DNA from: Streptosporangium subroseum
GTDB taxonomy: Bacteria; Actinomycetota; Actinomycetes; Streptosporangiales; Streptosporangiaceae
Length of the DNA: 64,000 nt
Assembly (NCBI RefSeq): GCF_900188345.1
Contig: NZ_FZOD01000024.1
Location: forward strand, 62,001-126,000
Reading direction: 5' to 3'
Part shown: in pieces, positions 8,258 to 19,228 of the stretch
How positions within the stretch are numbered: the stretch's first letter is position 1
How the letters are laid out: each line of letters begins with the position of its first letter
Made by a program: the position numbers and the translations under genes
The notes under the pieces: generated by a model
What the model saw: only the letters and a program-made list of their open reading frames with translations
What the model was told of the DNA's origin: nothing
The model's database searches: none

Positions 8258-9508
8258 TCAGCGGTTGGGGGACGAGCCGTTCACCGTCAGGACGTGCTCC
8301 GTCTCGATGGCGGGGAAGGTCCCCGTGTCGATGATCCCGTGCTCGTTGTACGCGGCCTCCAGCAGCGCGTGGGCTCGGGGCTCCAGCTTCCACAGGGCGC
8401 GATACTCGCGGGCGGTGGCCACGGCGATGCCGGTCTCATGGGCGATGTCGGTCGCGCGGGGGACGAACTTCCGCTCGATCTGGTTGTCCCAATATTCCCG
8501 CGCGGCACGCATCTGGGCCGCACGCTGCGCCGTGTCGACGACCGGCGAGGGCGCGTCCAGCAGTTGGAGCTCCTCGTCGTCGTCATCGGCCAGCAGGATC
8601 ACCGGCGCCGCCGACACCGCCGGGCGCGCGATCGGTTCCTGGGCCTCGTGGCTCCACGGGACGGGCGGGGTCAGGTCGATCAGGGCGGCGGTGTTGTAGA
8701 GCGCCCCGATCTGGGAGAGCAGCGCCTCCTGCCGGGCGGAGTCGACGGCCAGGCCGCTGTGCTCCACCGCGCGGTCCATGGCACGGTCCAGTTTGAGGAG
8801 GGCCGCCCGCATCTTCCGGTTGGACGCCCCGGCCTCGCGGAGCGCACGGGCGCGCTTGGCGGCCAGCGCGACGCGGGTCAGCCTGCGGTGCGCGTCCACC
8901 TCGCTCGCGGTGCGGTCGCTGACCTCGGCCAGGCCGATGCGGACCAGTGCGCGTTCGGGGGTGATCCGCCAGTTGATGCGAGAACGCCCGGTGATGCGGT
9001 GCCGCTCGATCGCCATGCCGCGCTCCCACAGCCAGGCCGCCACCAGTGGGGCGGCGAGCCGGAAGATGGCCTCGGCGAGGCTGCGGGCGTCCATGCTCGA
9101 CAGGACCGCGGTCAGGCAGGTGAGTGCCCATACGGCGACGCCGTCGATGCCCGCGGAGTAGTTCTCCCTCATGTTGCGGCGCGCCCGCACCGCGCTGGTG
9201 ATGACGGCGACCTCGATGAAGGCGAAGAGCAGGAACCTCAGCGGCCCGTCGAACCCCAGCACGTCGCCGGAGAAACGCCACATACCCTGGGCGGATACTC
9301 CCGTCGCGATGCTGGCTGCGACGATGGTGAGGATGTCCTCCACCGGACGGGGTGCGACGAAGCGGTGGAAGAACCGGGTTCCCGCGCGGTAGGCCGCGCG
9401 GAACACAAAAAAGGCCAGAACCAGAAGGATCAGGGCGAACACGCAAATGATGATCGTTCCGACTGGCTGGTCCGATATGAAGGTGGTGATTTGATCGATG
9501 GGGGGCAT
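8258..9508 (-). CDS. Four-helix membrane protein with cytoplasmic HTH-like tail (DUF2637-like)
   Basis: A 416-residue protein of unknown function. Four hydrophobic segments lie at about 15-38, 56-78, 88-108 and 122-142; the third contains a Glu in FAFIEVAVIT, and a helix ending in WLWERG follows. This pattern resembles DUF2637/Spd-type membrane proteins often carried by actinobacterial plasmids and integrative elements. The rest is a long cytoplasmic region with many Arg/Ala helices (about 200-270), an acidic DDDDEE stretch, and near the end TDIAHETGIAVATAREYRALWK, which looks like a helix-turn-helix. The start ATG 9508 has no strong ribosome site. No relaxase or integrase is seen nearby, so element origin is only a suggestion. 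Confidence 0.7.
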   Translation of the reverse strand: MPPIDQITTFISDQPVGTIIICVFALILLVLAFFVFRAAYRAGTRFFHRFVAPRPVEDILTIVAASIATGVSAQGMWRFSGDVLGFDGPLRFLLFAFIEVAVITSAVRARRNMRENYSAGIDGVAVWALTCLTAVLSSMDARSLAEAIFRLAAPLVAAWLWERGMAIERHRITGRSRINWRITPERALVRIGLAEVSDRTASEVDAHRRLTRVALAAKRARALREAGASNRKMRAALLKLDRAMDRAVEHSGLAVDSARQEALLSQIGALYNTAALIDLTPPVPWSHEAQEPIARPAVSAAPVILLADDDDEELQLLDAPSPVVDTAQRAAQMRAAREYWDNQIERKFVPRATDIAHETGIAVATAREYRALWKLEPRAHALLEAAYNEHGIIDTGTFPAIETEHVLTVNGSSPNR

Positions 9509-9786
9509 CAGTCACTGTCCGTCAGTCTCGATGTCCGACAGGATATCTACGCGATCCTTCCAGAATGTCGGCAGCTTGTTCGCGAAACGGATGCTGCCAT
9601 TGTGACTGGATTGGCGTTTTTTCACTCCGGTTCGCCGGTGAGGAAGAGCGGATCGCACGGGAGTTCGCCGTCACGCGCGGTTTCGTGTCGCTACTCCTGG
9701 TCTTGTGAGCTATGTGTCACTCTCGACATCCGGGTCGGCATGAGTGATCAACACTGACCGAACCGCCAGCACTTGAGGAGAACCCG

Positions 9787-10020
9787 TTGACCAACCCGCA
9801 TACGCACGACAATCTCGATCTCGCCGCGAAGGCTCAGGAGCTGGCGGACAACGAGTTGGCCGGATTGCTCGACCGCACCGCAGCCAAGTCGGTGGCCATC
9901 ACCTGCGCGACCACGCGCGACCTCGCCGAGGCCCGGGACGCCCTCGACGGCGTCTCTCCCGACGAGGTACGGCAGGCCGCGCTCGCGCTCTTCGATCGCC
10001 TTACGACGCAGACCGGGTGA
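9787..10020 (+). CDS. Small hypothetical protein (77 aa)
   Basis: Unrecognised small acidic, helix-rich protein. Translation is placed at TTG 9787 because GAGGAGA lies 6 bases upstream and no in-frame ATG or GTG serves better. Sequence features are Ala-rich helices (LAAKAQELADNELAGLL) and VSPDEVRQAALALFDRL near the end. It is divergent from the membrane protein at 8258-9508 with 278 bases between them and is followed by a hairpin. Function unknown. Confidence 0.65.
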   Translation: MTNPHTHDNLDLAAKAQELADNELAGLLDRTAAKSVAITCATTRDLAEARDALDGVSPDEVRQAALALFDRLTTQTG

Positions 10021-10024
10021 TCCC

Positions 10025-10065
10025 CCGAGACGGCCGCCACCCCGGGTGGGCGCCGGTCATCTCGG
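10025..10065 (+). terminator. Hairpin after the 77-aa gene
   Basis: CCGAGA (10025-10030) pairs with TCTCGG (10060-10065), extended by imperfect pairing of GACGGCCGCCACC with GGTGGGCGCCGGTC. It begins 5 bases after the stop codon. Confidence 0.55.
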
Positions 10066-10456
10066 CATGGGCGAATACGAACCGATGAGCGAGCGGGCGG
10101 GACGATCCCGTCAGCCCGTGAGCCGAGCCGTGCCCGTTCCCCTCTCCACCGCCGTTCTGGCGACGATGGAGCGGGGACACGCCGTCCGGCCGAGCCGTTG
10201 AACACGGCGGAGGGGATCGTTCCGGTGACGCGTCGGGTCGCGGTCCGCCATGCCCCCGGAATTCCGTCCCGAACCGTCTTCCTTGAGCGGTCGCTTCCGG
10301 AAACGCCCACTGCGGCCGTGCACCCCGTCCGGCCGCCGAATCACCGGAAAATGTCAGTGCCCGGCGAGATGATGAGGAGGTGAATACGTGTTAAATCAGT
10401 AGCGGGGGTAGCCAAAGGTCCGTCAGACTTGGAAGCCCCCGGGGAAGAGACATGCG
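10066..10456. other. Non-coding stretch between two small genes
   Basis: No frame here combines a good start, a ribosome site and protein-like composition; open frames on both strands look like GC-bias shadows. The last 70 bases (10385-10456) are richer in A/T (GTGTTAAATCAGTAGC) and probably hold the promoter of the 86-residue gene that follows. Confidence 0.4.
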
Positions 10457-10717
10457 ATGGAAAAAACCATGATGAGCGTGTCCGACCTGGCGCGGGTTCT
10501 CTATGCCTCCGCCCTGCAGGCATCGGAAGATCCGTCGCCGGATCAGGTGCGCATGATCATCGAAGACCAGATCCGCCTCTGCCACGCCGACCCCGCCCGT
10601 TGCGCGGCTCTCGTCGCCCAGGAGGCCGGCGACCATCCAGAAGCGTACGAAGCCCGGATGCGCTGGGCCCTGAAAGCGGTCGGCCGGGCCCGCCCGGCCA
10701 TCCCGGTCACGACCTGA
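10457..10717 (+). CDS. Small hypothetical protein (86 aa)
   Basis: Unrecognised, mainly helical protein beginning MEKTMMSVSDLARVLYASAL. It has two cysteines (in RLCHADPARCAALV) and ends in a basic, proline-containing tail. GGGGAAGAGA lies upstream of ATG 10457; an ATG at 10469 or 10472 region is possible as well. Third positions are G/C-rich, supporting coding. It is convergent with recQ, 69 bases away. Confidence 0.6.
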   Translation: MEKTMMSVSDLARVLYASALQASEDPSPDQVRMIIEDQIRLCHADPARCAALVAQEAGDHPEAYEARMRWALKAVGRARPAIPVTT

Positions 10718-10786
10718 CCGATCCCTGATCACGACCTGACCCGTCCGGCGAGGGCGCGGACGACGGTTCCGCGCCGGTGCGCCGGA

Positions 10787-12622
<1,836 letters not shown>

Positions 12623-12789
12623 CGGGTCATTGTACGAGATCATGCTGCCCGCGACGGTGAGCGGGGGAAACCCGCCCGGCACGCGACGACCATGTAAGCG
12701 CATATATCGGCATCTGCGGAAGAATCTCCGGCTTGAGGTTGAGCGCGGAGGTCGCGGTGATGATTCCGGGCCGCGGGCAGGATTGGAGC

Positions 12790-13191
12790 ATGGAAGTGCT
12801 CAGCAGCCGGATCCTCCTGCGTCCCGCCGATCTGGACCGCAGTCGCCGGTTCTACCGTGACGTGATCGGCCTGGCGGTCTACCGCGAGTTCGGGCCGCCC
12901 GACGATCCGGGCGTGGTGTTCTTCCTCGGCCAGGGGTTTCTGGAGGTCTCCGGGCGTTCCGACGACGGACGTTCCGACGACACGCGCGGACGGGCGCTCG
13001 AGATCTGGCTCCAGGTCCGCGACGTCCACGCCGAACACGACCGGCTGGTCGCCTCCGGGGTCCGGGTGACGCGGGCGCCGCGGAAAGAACCGTGGGGGCT
13101 CGTCGAGACGTGGATCGAGGATCCGGACGGCGTGCGCATCGTCGTCGTCGAGATCCCCGGCGACCACCCCCTGCGGCGCGACCAGAGGTGA
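12790..13191 (+). CDS. VOC/glyoxalase-family protein
   Basis: 133-residue vicinal oxygen chelate protein with the paired beta-alpha-beta-beta-beta layout: LLRPADLDRSRRFYRDVIGLAVYREFG at the start and ETWIEDPDGVRIVVVEIP near the end. The final Glu of a metal site is present (VEIP), but substrate and metal are unknown; such proteins include dioxygenases, glyoxalases and drug-binding resistance proteins. ATG 12790 is used because the domain begins there. The gene is convergent with GH115 and its stop codon lies inside the shared terminator. Confidence 0.85.
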   Translation: MEVLSSRILLRPADLDRSRRFYRDVIGLAVYREFGPPDDPGVVFFLGQGFLEVSGRSDDGRSDDTRGRALEIWLQVRDVHAEHDRLVASGVRVTRAPRKEPWGLVETWIEDPDGVRIVVVEIPGDHPLRRDQR

Positions 13192-13228
13192 TCATCGGGG
13201 CGGCGTGGAGGACCGCCCCGATGATCAC
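13188..13228. terminator. Strong bidirectional terminator, perfect 16-bp stem
   Basis: GTGATCATCGGGGCGG (13188-13203) is perfectly complementary to 13213-13228 around a 9-base loop. The left arm includes the TGA stop of the VOC gene, and the right arm ends 5 bases before the GH115 stop on the other strand, so it serves both convergent genes. Confidence 0.9.
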
Positions 13229-13233
13229 ACTGG

Positions 13234-16200
13234 CTACCGTCCGGCTCTCATGCTCTCCGGCGGTCCCAGGTAACTGGGCACGACGCCGCCCGTGTCCACC
13301 ACGAGCCGCTGCACCACCACGGTCGGGTCGACCATCCAGATCTTCAGGACGTGGGCGCCCGGCGTGGCGATCGTGTGAGTGGTGGTGGTCACGTTGACGT
13401 TGTCAGACGTGTTCCGCTCCCACTGCCTGTTCATGGTCGTGTCGTTGGCGCCGGTGGTGGTCGTGATGTTCACGATCTGCGGCGCCTGGTCGTCGATCGA
13501 GACGGCGTACTTGAGCCCGTCCGTCGGCAGGACGTTGTTCCTGGGTGACAGGAACGCCGAGACCTTGACGGGCCCGGTGGTGAACGTCGTCATCGCGTAC
13601 TCCAGACGCGGGCCGTCGCCGCCCGGGGTCCGGCTCCGCGCGGTGACCGGGGAGGGCGTCATGCCGTTCCCGGTCCGCCCGATGCCCGGGATGAGCTTCC
13701 AGCCGACCCCGGGGGCGGTCACGGCCTTCGTGTAGTGGTCGGCCTCGATCGAGACGTAACCGCCTGCCTCCACGAAGCCCTTGACCTGCTTGCCCGGCAT
13801 GGACGGGTTGTCCACGACGGCCTTGACGACCACGCTCGTGCCGTTCGGCCCGGAGACCGTGATGGGCACCTCGGTCCTCCCCTTCGGGGCGCGCGACCAG
13901 TCGACGCGCACGGTGGCACGCACCTGCTTGCCGACGCGGCCCGCCTTCGGCGTGACGCTCACCCACGGCACGGACGGCCTGACGGTGTAGTCGAACGCCT
14001 TCGTGCCGCGGTTGAACACCTCGATGTACTGCTCCGGCCGGCTCTGGTACGGGCTGAAGGCGGGCAGCACCGCTGGAGTCTGCTCCGCCGGCCACCACTT
14101 GTCGGACCCGTCGACGGCGACGCCCAGATCCGAGCCGCCCGGGACCTCGATCCGCTGAAGGTACGGGTAGAAGGCGTCGGGCAGGGCCACATTGTTCAGT
14201 TCGGGCTGCTGCCAGGGCGCGTTCGGCCCGTATCGCTCCACATCCCCGTAGCCGATCTTCGGCTGGAGCTGGAAGCCGTTCCACTTCCCGCCCGCCAGCG
14301 TGGTGTTGTAGTAGACGGACATCGCCTGGTCCTCGTCGAACCGGGCCTGGGCGAGGTCGGCGAGGTCGTTGGTGGCGGCACGGCCCTGCCTGGCGTAGAG
14401 GATGTTGGTGAACTGCGCGTTGCGCAGCGCGTACAGGTTGGCCGTCGCCTTCACCTGGTAGTAGACGAGCTGGTAGTAGGCGTCGTCATAGCCTTTCGGC
14501 AGGGCGTCGCGGATCTTGCCGGCCTTCGCCGCGAGGCGCTGCCACTCCGCGGTGACCCGGTCCATCTCCTGGTAGGCGGTCAGGCTGAAGGGGGTGTCCT
14601 TGTCGTCGTAGACCACGGCGGAGGAATCCGTGGCGGGGTTCTTGGCGGGATCGAGGCTGATCCGGCGGTTCAGCAGCTCCGGCTTGCGGCGGGACTGCAG
14701 GTGTCCGTAGGTGCTCAGGACCTCGGCGATCTCCTCGGCCTGCTTGGGCCCGAAGTTCTGCGCCGCGTACTGCCGTTCCCACTCATCGAGGCGCTCCAGC
14801 GGCCAGCGGTCGGGATCCCACGCGTAGTCGAGGAAGAACTGGAGCGGGAGCTCCTCGTTTTTCATGTCGCCCACGTTGACGACCCAGAGCCGGTCCACGC
14901 CGTAGGTGTAGCTGGTGCTCAGCTGCTCCCAGGTGTTGGCGAGGTTGACGGTGTCGGCCCACTTGTAGTTCCGTCCGCCTCCGACGTAGTCGAAGTGGTA
15001 GTACATGCCGTAGCCGCCGCTGCGCTCGGCGAGCTGCGGGTTGGGCAGCTTGCGCATGTTGCCCCAGTTGTCGTCGCAGAAGACGACGGTCACGTCGTCG
15101 GGCGGGCGCAGACCCTGGTCCCAGTATCGCTGGACCTCCTTGTAGAGGGTCTGGACCTGCGGGATCGTCTCCAGGTCCTCGCCGCTCTCCGCGGCCAGGA
15201 TCTCCCGCTGGCTCGCGAGGATGCTCTCCATCAGCTCGATGCCGTCGCCGTCGGGCAGGCTCACGTCACCGTTGCCGCGCATGCCGAGGGTGACCACGCC
15301 CTCGTAGTTCTGCTCCTTCATCCGCCGGATGCCCTCGGCCCAGTACTTCTTGATGGCCTCGCCGTTGCGGCGGAAGCTCCACTCACCGGTGCCGCCGAAC
15401 GGGTCACTGCCCGGCTTGGTGATGTTGCCCTGGCTGTCGCGCACCGCGGCCACGGCGTGCCGGTTCCACTCCTCGATGCCCCGCATCATCGGCGCCTCGT
15501 GCGAGGTGCCCATCACGACGCCGTACTGGGTGGCGGTCCGGTGGTTGGCCGGGTCGTCCTCGGCGAACGCCCGGCCCCAGACCGCCGGCCAGAGGTAGTT
15601 GGCCTTGAGCCGGAGCATGACCTCGAAGACCTTGGCGTAGAACTTGCTGTTGAAGCCGCCCTCGTAGCCCGGGGCCAGGCCGGGGCCGAAGAAGCGGGGT
15701 GCCCAGGTGCCCAGGGAGGGGTTCTCGTCGTTGATGAAGAAGCCGCGATATTTCACCTTCGGCGTGCCCTGGCTGTGGCGCCCGGGCAGCACGTAGAGCG
15801 CGTCCTGGTGACGCGCGGGAACGTCGTCCCACCAGGACCAGGGGGACACGCCGATCTGCTTCGAGACCTCGTACGCACCGTAGATCGTCCCGCGCTGGTC
15901 ACTGCCGGCGATCACGAACGCACGGCGGACGCCCGGCAGGGGGTTCTGCACCACCTGCTGGAGGGACGTCTCCCACTTGCCCGCGATCGCGGTCGCATCC
16001 AGCTTCCCCGCGGTCACGAGGTTGTCGATGAGCGGGCTCTTTCCGATGGTTCCGATGAGCACCACGTCGTTCTGCGACGGGATCCGGCCGGAGGAGACCG
16101 CGGGCTGGACGCCGGTGACCCGCTTGATGTCGGCTTGGAGATCGTTCACCACCCGGATCACCCCCGGATAGTCATCCGCGCCGACCACGAGAGGCGCGGC

Positions 16201-16467
16201 TCTGCCGACCGCCACGAGTGGGAAGCGCCCGGGGCCCGCGGTGGTGGAGATGTACGTGTCCGGATCGGCCGACTCGCCGTGGACGAGGCTCCCCTTCCTC
16301 GCGTCATCGGCGGATCCGGGATCTTTTTCCGCGCCCCAGGCCGTGGGGGTGGCGAGGGCGGTCGCGGCGACCACGACCGTCAGCGAGAGCAGGAGCCTCA
16401 GGAACCGCGAGGGTGCTTGCCGCACCGTGGGTGCGGAGGCCGGTAAACCGATGGCGAACCTTCTCAT
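13234..16467 (-). CDS. Secreted glycoside hydrolase family 115 (alpha-glucuronidase type)
   Basis: 1077-residue secreted enzyme of the GH115 family, whose members remove glucuronic acid side chains from xylan or arabinogalactan. A long signal peptide ends near residue 45 (TAWGA). The N-terminal domain contains the family phrase GTIYGAYEVSKQIGVSPWSWWDDVP; the barrel contains YRGFFINDENPSLGTWAPRFFG, LKANYLWPAVWGRAF, MGTSHEAPMMR and VTLGMRGNGD. The C-terminal part (about 860-1065) is the beta-sandwich typical of GH115, with VSIEADHYT. ATG 16467 is preceded by GGAGATC. Given the galactan locus 6 kb away, action on arabinogalactan is attractive but unproven. Confidence 0.92.
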   Translation of the reverse strand: MRRFAIGLPASAPTVRQAPSRFLRLLLSLTVVVAATALATPTAWGAEKDPGSADDARKGSLVHGESADPDTYISTTAGPGRFPLVAVGRAAPLVVGADDYPGVIRVVNDLQADIKRVTGVQPAVSSGRIPSQNDVVLIGTIGKSPLIDNLVTAGKLDATAIAGKWETSLQQVVQNPLPGVRRAFVIAGSDQRGTIYGAYEVSKQIGVSPWSWWDDVPARHQDALYVLPGRHSQGTPKVKYRGFFINDENPSLGTWAPRFFGPGLAPGYEGGFNSKFYAKVFEVMLRLKANYLWPAVWGRAFAEDDPANHRTATQYGVVMGTSHEAPMMRGIEEWNRHAVAAVRDSQGNITKPGSDPFGGTGEWSFRRNGEAIKKYWAEGIRRMKEQNYEGVVTLGMRGNGDVSLPDGDGIELMESILASQREILAAESGEDLETIPQVQTLYKEVQRYWDQGLRPPDDVTVVFCDDNWGNMRKLPNPQLAERSGGYGMYYHFDYVGGGRNYKWADTVNLANTWEQLSTSYTYGVDRLWVVNVGDMKNEELPLQFFLDYAWDPDRWPLERLDEWERQYAAQNFGPKQAEEIAEVLSTYGHLQSRRKPELLNRRISLDPAKNPATDSSAVVYDDKDTPFSLTAYQEMDRVTAEWQRLAAKAGKIRDALPKGYDDAYYQLVYYQVKATANLYALRNAQFTNILYARQGRAATNDLADLAQARFDEDQAMSVYYNTTLAGGKWNGFQLQPKIGYGDVERYGPNAPWQQPELNNVALPDAFYPYLQRIEVPGGSDLGVAVDGSDKWWPAEQTPAVLPAFSPYQSRPEQYIEVFNRGTKAFDYTVRPSVPWVSVTPKAGRVGKQVRATVRVDWSRAPKGRTEVPITVSGPNGTSVVVKAVVDNPSMPGKQVKGFVEAGGYVSIEADHYTKAVTAPGVGWKLIPGIGRTGNGMTPSPVTARSRTPGGDGPRLEYAMTTFTTGPVKVSAFLSPRNNVLPTDGLKYAVSIDDQAPQIVNITTTTGANDTTMNRQWERNTSDNVNVTTTTHTIATPGAHVLKIWMVDPTVVVQRLVVDTGGVVPSYLGPPESMRAGR

Positions 16468-16906
16468 TTCGCGATCTCCATGGGGGGATGGATTACTGCT
16501 GAATGAAAGTTTCTACTCGTTACCGAAAATTTCGGGAGGCAATCAAATTAACCGGATGGTAGCCACGCCGGCATGCCCGGTCAACAAGGCTCCCGCCGAA
16601 TCCACGCCGATCACGTCCGTCATTCACGATCATGACCGGCACCGCCCGGGGCAATCGTGGAAGTGACCTGGTGGAACTCACCGGGCGGCATCGAAGGCAC
16701 CGCACTTCGCGGTGAGCGGCGGGCCATGAACGTTTCACGGCATCAACAGCATCACGTCGCCTCGCACCGGCAGGCGCACGTACGGAATCCGCTCGGTCGC
16801 CTCGCGCCCGCCCCGAGGGGCGCTTCCACCGATTCGGATACCGGACGCCCTCCAAACCCGTATTTATCGGGTGTCTCCCGATGCCTCCTCGGGGCGAGCG
16901 CATGGG
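16468..16906. other. Intergenic region upstream of GH115
   Basis: No convincing gene. The part next to GH115 (16490-16570) is A/T-richer and probably carries its promoter. At 16855-16880 short inverted words (ACCCG-tatttat-CGGGT, then CGGGT/CCCG and CCGA/TCGGG) could form a weak terminator for the small gene at 16907-17137 read leftward. Confidence 0.4.
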
Positions 16907-17137
16907 TCAGCGCGGCGGCTCGGGGTCTTCGCGCTTCCTGATCGGCCGGGGGACCAGGATCCAGGCGGTCTCCTCGAAGCTCTTCTCCGGCAGCTTGGCG
17001 GTGACCGGCCGGCACTCCGCGGGACCCAGGTCGCCGTGGCCCTGAGCGATGACGTCCACGAAGACGGAGTCGGACACGGCGAGGACCATCGTGGCCGCGG
17101 CCTCGGCTCCGTGACGCGCTCGGGTTCCTCCGTTCAA
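16907..17137 (-). CDS. Small protein coupled to a sulfotransferase
   Basis: Unrecognised protein of 76 residues if started at TTG 17137, which overlaps the sulfotransferase stop (TTGA). A second candidate start is ATG 17089, giving 60 residues and lying after GGAGG. The core reads SDSVFVDVIAQGHGDLGP, then PEKSFEETAWILVPR, and ends in a basic tail. Codons are strongly G/C-ending, so coding is likely. It is probably translated with the sulfotransferase. Function unknown. Confidence 0.55.
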   Translation of the reverse strand: MNGGTRARHGAEAAATMVLAVSDSVFVDVIAQGHGDLGPAECRPVTAKLPEKSFEETAWILVPRPIRKREDPEPPR

Positions 17138-17991
17138 CGGTTCACATATCCCCAGGCCTCAGAGATCGGCAGGAGGTCGTGCGGCACCTCGTCCGGTCGC
17201 GGAAGGGGACGGCCTGACTGCACGCTCCCCGTCCGGATCTTGTCCTTCCAGTCACCGATGCCCTTGACAAACCCGCCGTGCTCGTGGTCCCCGTAGGAGA
17301 GCATGCTCGGCTCCCAGGGCACATCGAGGAAGTCGCACACGCGTCGCAGCGTCTCCTCCGGCGACCCGGTCAGGTTTTCGTAGGTCAGGGTGAGCCCGTC
17401 GAACGCCTTCCGGGCGTCCTCGACGGCCCGCATGAAGCGGAGGGTGTGGCGCACCGCCTCCTCCATCGGCCGCTCATCCGGATCACCCTCGTGCCAGGAG
17501 CGGGCGACGGAGGCCGGATGCCGCAGGAGAAAGACGAAGCGGGCGTCGGGCCAGCAGGTGGCGATGCGTTTCCAGGCGAACGAGTTGCTCGGCGTCTTGT
17601 CGACGATGAACGGTTTTCCGCTCCTCACCAACTCCCGGTGGAGCATCCGATCCCAGAGGATGTGCTCGATGTCACTCTGGTTGTGGCCGAGCGCCTCCAT
17701 CGCCTGCTGCACGGGGTCGGTGGTCAGATTCACCGTGAGCCGGCGGATGTGCATCTCGTGCGGTGCGTGGAGCTGAGAGTGGCTGTTGAGCAGGACCCGG
17801 AGCAGGGTCGACCCCGAACGCGGCGGAGACAGCACGAAGATCGGCGCTGTGAGCAGGCGGTCCGCCCCCGGGTCGGCCGGTGGCCGGATCTCCGGGGCGG
17901 GAGGCGGAGGGGGCTCCTGGCTTGTCATCTTCTTGAACCGGTATCCGGTCGCCTCTTCCAGGGCAACGTTGACCTTGCTTTTCCAACCCAT
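17134..17991 (-). CDS. PAPS-dependent sulfotransferase family protein
   Basis: 285 residues. The phosphosulfate-binding loop is FVLSPPRSGSTLLRVLL (about 52-68), and a 3'-phosphate site is seen as LLRHPASVARSW. FIVDKTPSNSFAWKRI lies between. The N-terminal MGWKSKVNVALEEATGYRF motif is shared by a group of actinobacterial sulfotransferases for cell-surface sugars or small molecules. The proline-rich linker at about 27-40 is unusual. The start ATG 17989-17991 has only a weak ribosome site. The gene is followed by a coupled small protein. The acceptor substrate cannot be told. Confidence 0.85.
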   Translation of the reverse strand: MGWKSKVNVALEEATGYRFKKMTSQEPPPPPAPEIRPPADPGADRLLTAPIFVLSPPRSGSTLLRVLLNSHSQLHAPHEMHIRRLTVNLTTDPVQQAMEALGHNQSDIEHILWDRMLHRELVRSGKPFIVDKTPSNSFAWKRIATCWPDARFVFLLRHPASVARSWHEGDPDERPMEEAVRHTLRFMRAVEDARKAFDGLTLTYENLTGSPEETLRRVCDFLDVPWEPSMLSYGDHEHGGFVKGIGDWKDKIRTGSVQSGRPLPRPDEVPHDLLPISEAWGYVNR

Positions 17992-18066
17992 GGCAGGGAC
18001 GCTAGCGAAGCTACCTCAGGATTAGCTTGGAAGTGGGTGTCAAAACCCCTCACCTGCTCGTCCCCC

Positions 18067-18104
18067 CGGAGGCTCTGACCTGGAAACATGGATCAGAGCC
18101 TCCG
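18067..18104 (-). terminator. Hairpin terminator after the serine hydrolase gene
   Basis: CGGAGGCTCTGA (18067-18078) pairs perfectly with TCAGAGCCTCCG (18093-18104) around a 14-base loop. It lies 18 bases past the stop of the leftward serine hydrolase gene and upstream of the sulfotransferase. Confidence 0.85.
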
Positions 18105-18121
18105 CTGACGGCCCAGGGTGA

Positions 18122-19228
18122 CTAGTCCGCCTGAAGCACGATCTGGCCGATCCGGTCGACAACACCGAACTCACCGGACGAGGCCCGGTTCTTCGTCAGG
18201 CCGACGCTGATCCCGGTGGCGGTGTCCGCGAAGGCCGCGGTGCCCCCGCTGCCGGCCATCCCGAACAGGGTGGGGCTGTTGAGCGCCCCGGTCAGGCCGA
18301 CCGTGTAACCCAGCCCCCAGGTGGCGGGGCCGCCCGTGACCTCGTCCGTGCCCGTCGTCGCGGCGGAGGACAGTTCGCGCAGCCGGTCGGGAGAGACGAG
18401 CGCCCCACCGAGCAGCGCGTCGTACATGCGCGCCACCGCGCGGGCGGTCATCGTGGCGCCCGCCGGGATGTCGGAGCTCAGCACGTCGGGGCGGTTGCTG
18501 AACGCGGCATCCGGCATCGCCGCCATGGGTGCGGCCGTGTAACCGTCGACCACCCGGAAGAACGGGATCGCGGCCAGCATCTCGGCGGGCATCTCCATCG
18601 CGGGCCCGGCCTCCTCGATCCTGGCCAGCCGGCCGAGCTCGGACTCGGGCACCCCGAAGAAGAGCTCGTCGGCCACGCCGAGCGGCCCTGCCACCTCCTC
18701 GCGGAGCACCTGCGAGATACGCTTCCCGGTCACCCGGCGCACGACCTCGCCGAGGATGTAGCCGTAGGTCTGCGGGTGATAGCCGAAGCGGGTTCCCGGC
18801 TCCCACCACGGCGTGGCGTCGGCGATCGCGTGGCACATCCTGTCCCAGTCGCACAGGTCCTCGGGCGTGGTGCCGACCGGCACGCCGGGCACGCCGACAG
18901 CATGTGTCAGCGCGTGCCGTACGGTCGCCTTCTCCTTGCCGTGTGCGGCGAACTCCGGCCACACCTCCGCGATCGGGGTCTCGTAGCCGAGTGCCCCACG
19001 CTCGGCCAGCACATGGACGACGGTCGCGGTCACGCCCTTCCCGGTCGAGGTGCTGTAGACCGGGGTGTCGGACGTGAAGGGACGGCCCGTCTCCGGATCG
19101 GCGATGCCCGCCACCGCGTCGACCAGGAGTTCGCCACGCCGGTAGACGGCGACCTGTACGCCACGCTCGGCTCCCGACTCGACGAGCTCGTCGATGGCGG
19201 CCTGCACGTTCTTCTGAAGGTCGGTCAT
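18122..19228 (-). CDS. Class C beta-lactamase-like serine hydrolase (esterase/EstB type)
   Basis: 368-residue cytoplasmic hydrolase of the serine beta-lactamase fold, a group that includes esterases and D-amino peptidases. The nucleophile motif S-x-x-K is Ser61-Thr-Gly-Lys64; Tyr150 in FGYHPQTYG fits the Y-x-N position without a proper Asn. A Gly-rich GMAGSGGTAAFADTATG near 320-340 fills the KTG-like region. No signal peptide, which favours an esterase over a lactamase role. ATG 19228 has AGAGAGGAACC upstream. It follows an ECF sigma factor gene on the same strand, with a 290-base repeat-rich gap between. Confidence 0.88.
   Translation of the reverse strand: MTDLQKNVQAAIDELVESGAERGVQVAVYRRGELLVDAVAGIADPETGRPFTSDTPVYSTSTGKGVTATVVHVLAERGALGYETPIAEVWPEFAAHGKEKATVRHALTHAVGVPGVPVGTTPEDLCDWDRMCHAIADATPWWEPGTRFGYHPQTYGYILGEVVRRVTGKRISQVLREEVAGPLGVADELFFGVPESELGRLARIEEAGPAMEMPAEMLAAIPFFRVVDGYTAAPMAAMPDAAFSNRPDVLSSDIPAGATMTARAVARMYDALLGGALVSPDRLRELSSAATTGTDEVTGGPATWGLGYTVGLTGALNSPTLFGMAGSGGTAAFADTATGISVGLTKNRASSGEFGVVDRIGQIVLQAD

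Noticed and set aside
9834..10383. Small frames on both strands after the 77-aa gene
   Set aside because: No ribosome site and no protein-like pattern; the terminator hairpin lies inside.
13735..16446. A 903-codon rightward frame
   Set aside because: Antisense to GH115, with shadow-type composition.
18122..19228. Antibiotic-resistance beta-lactamase
   Set aside because: It has SxxK but no signal peptide and a poor YxN motif, so an esterase-type serine hydrolase is more likely.
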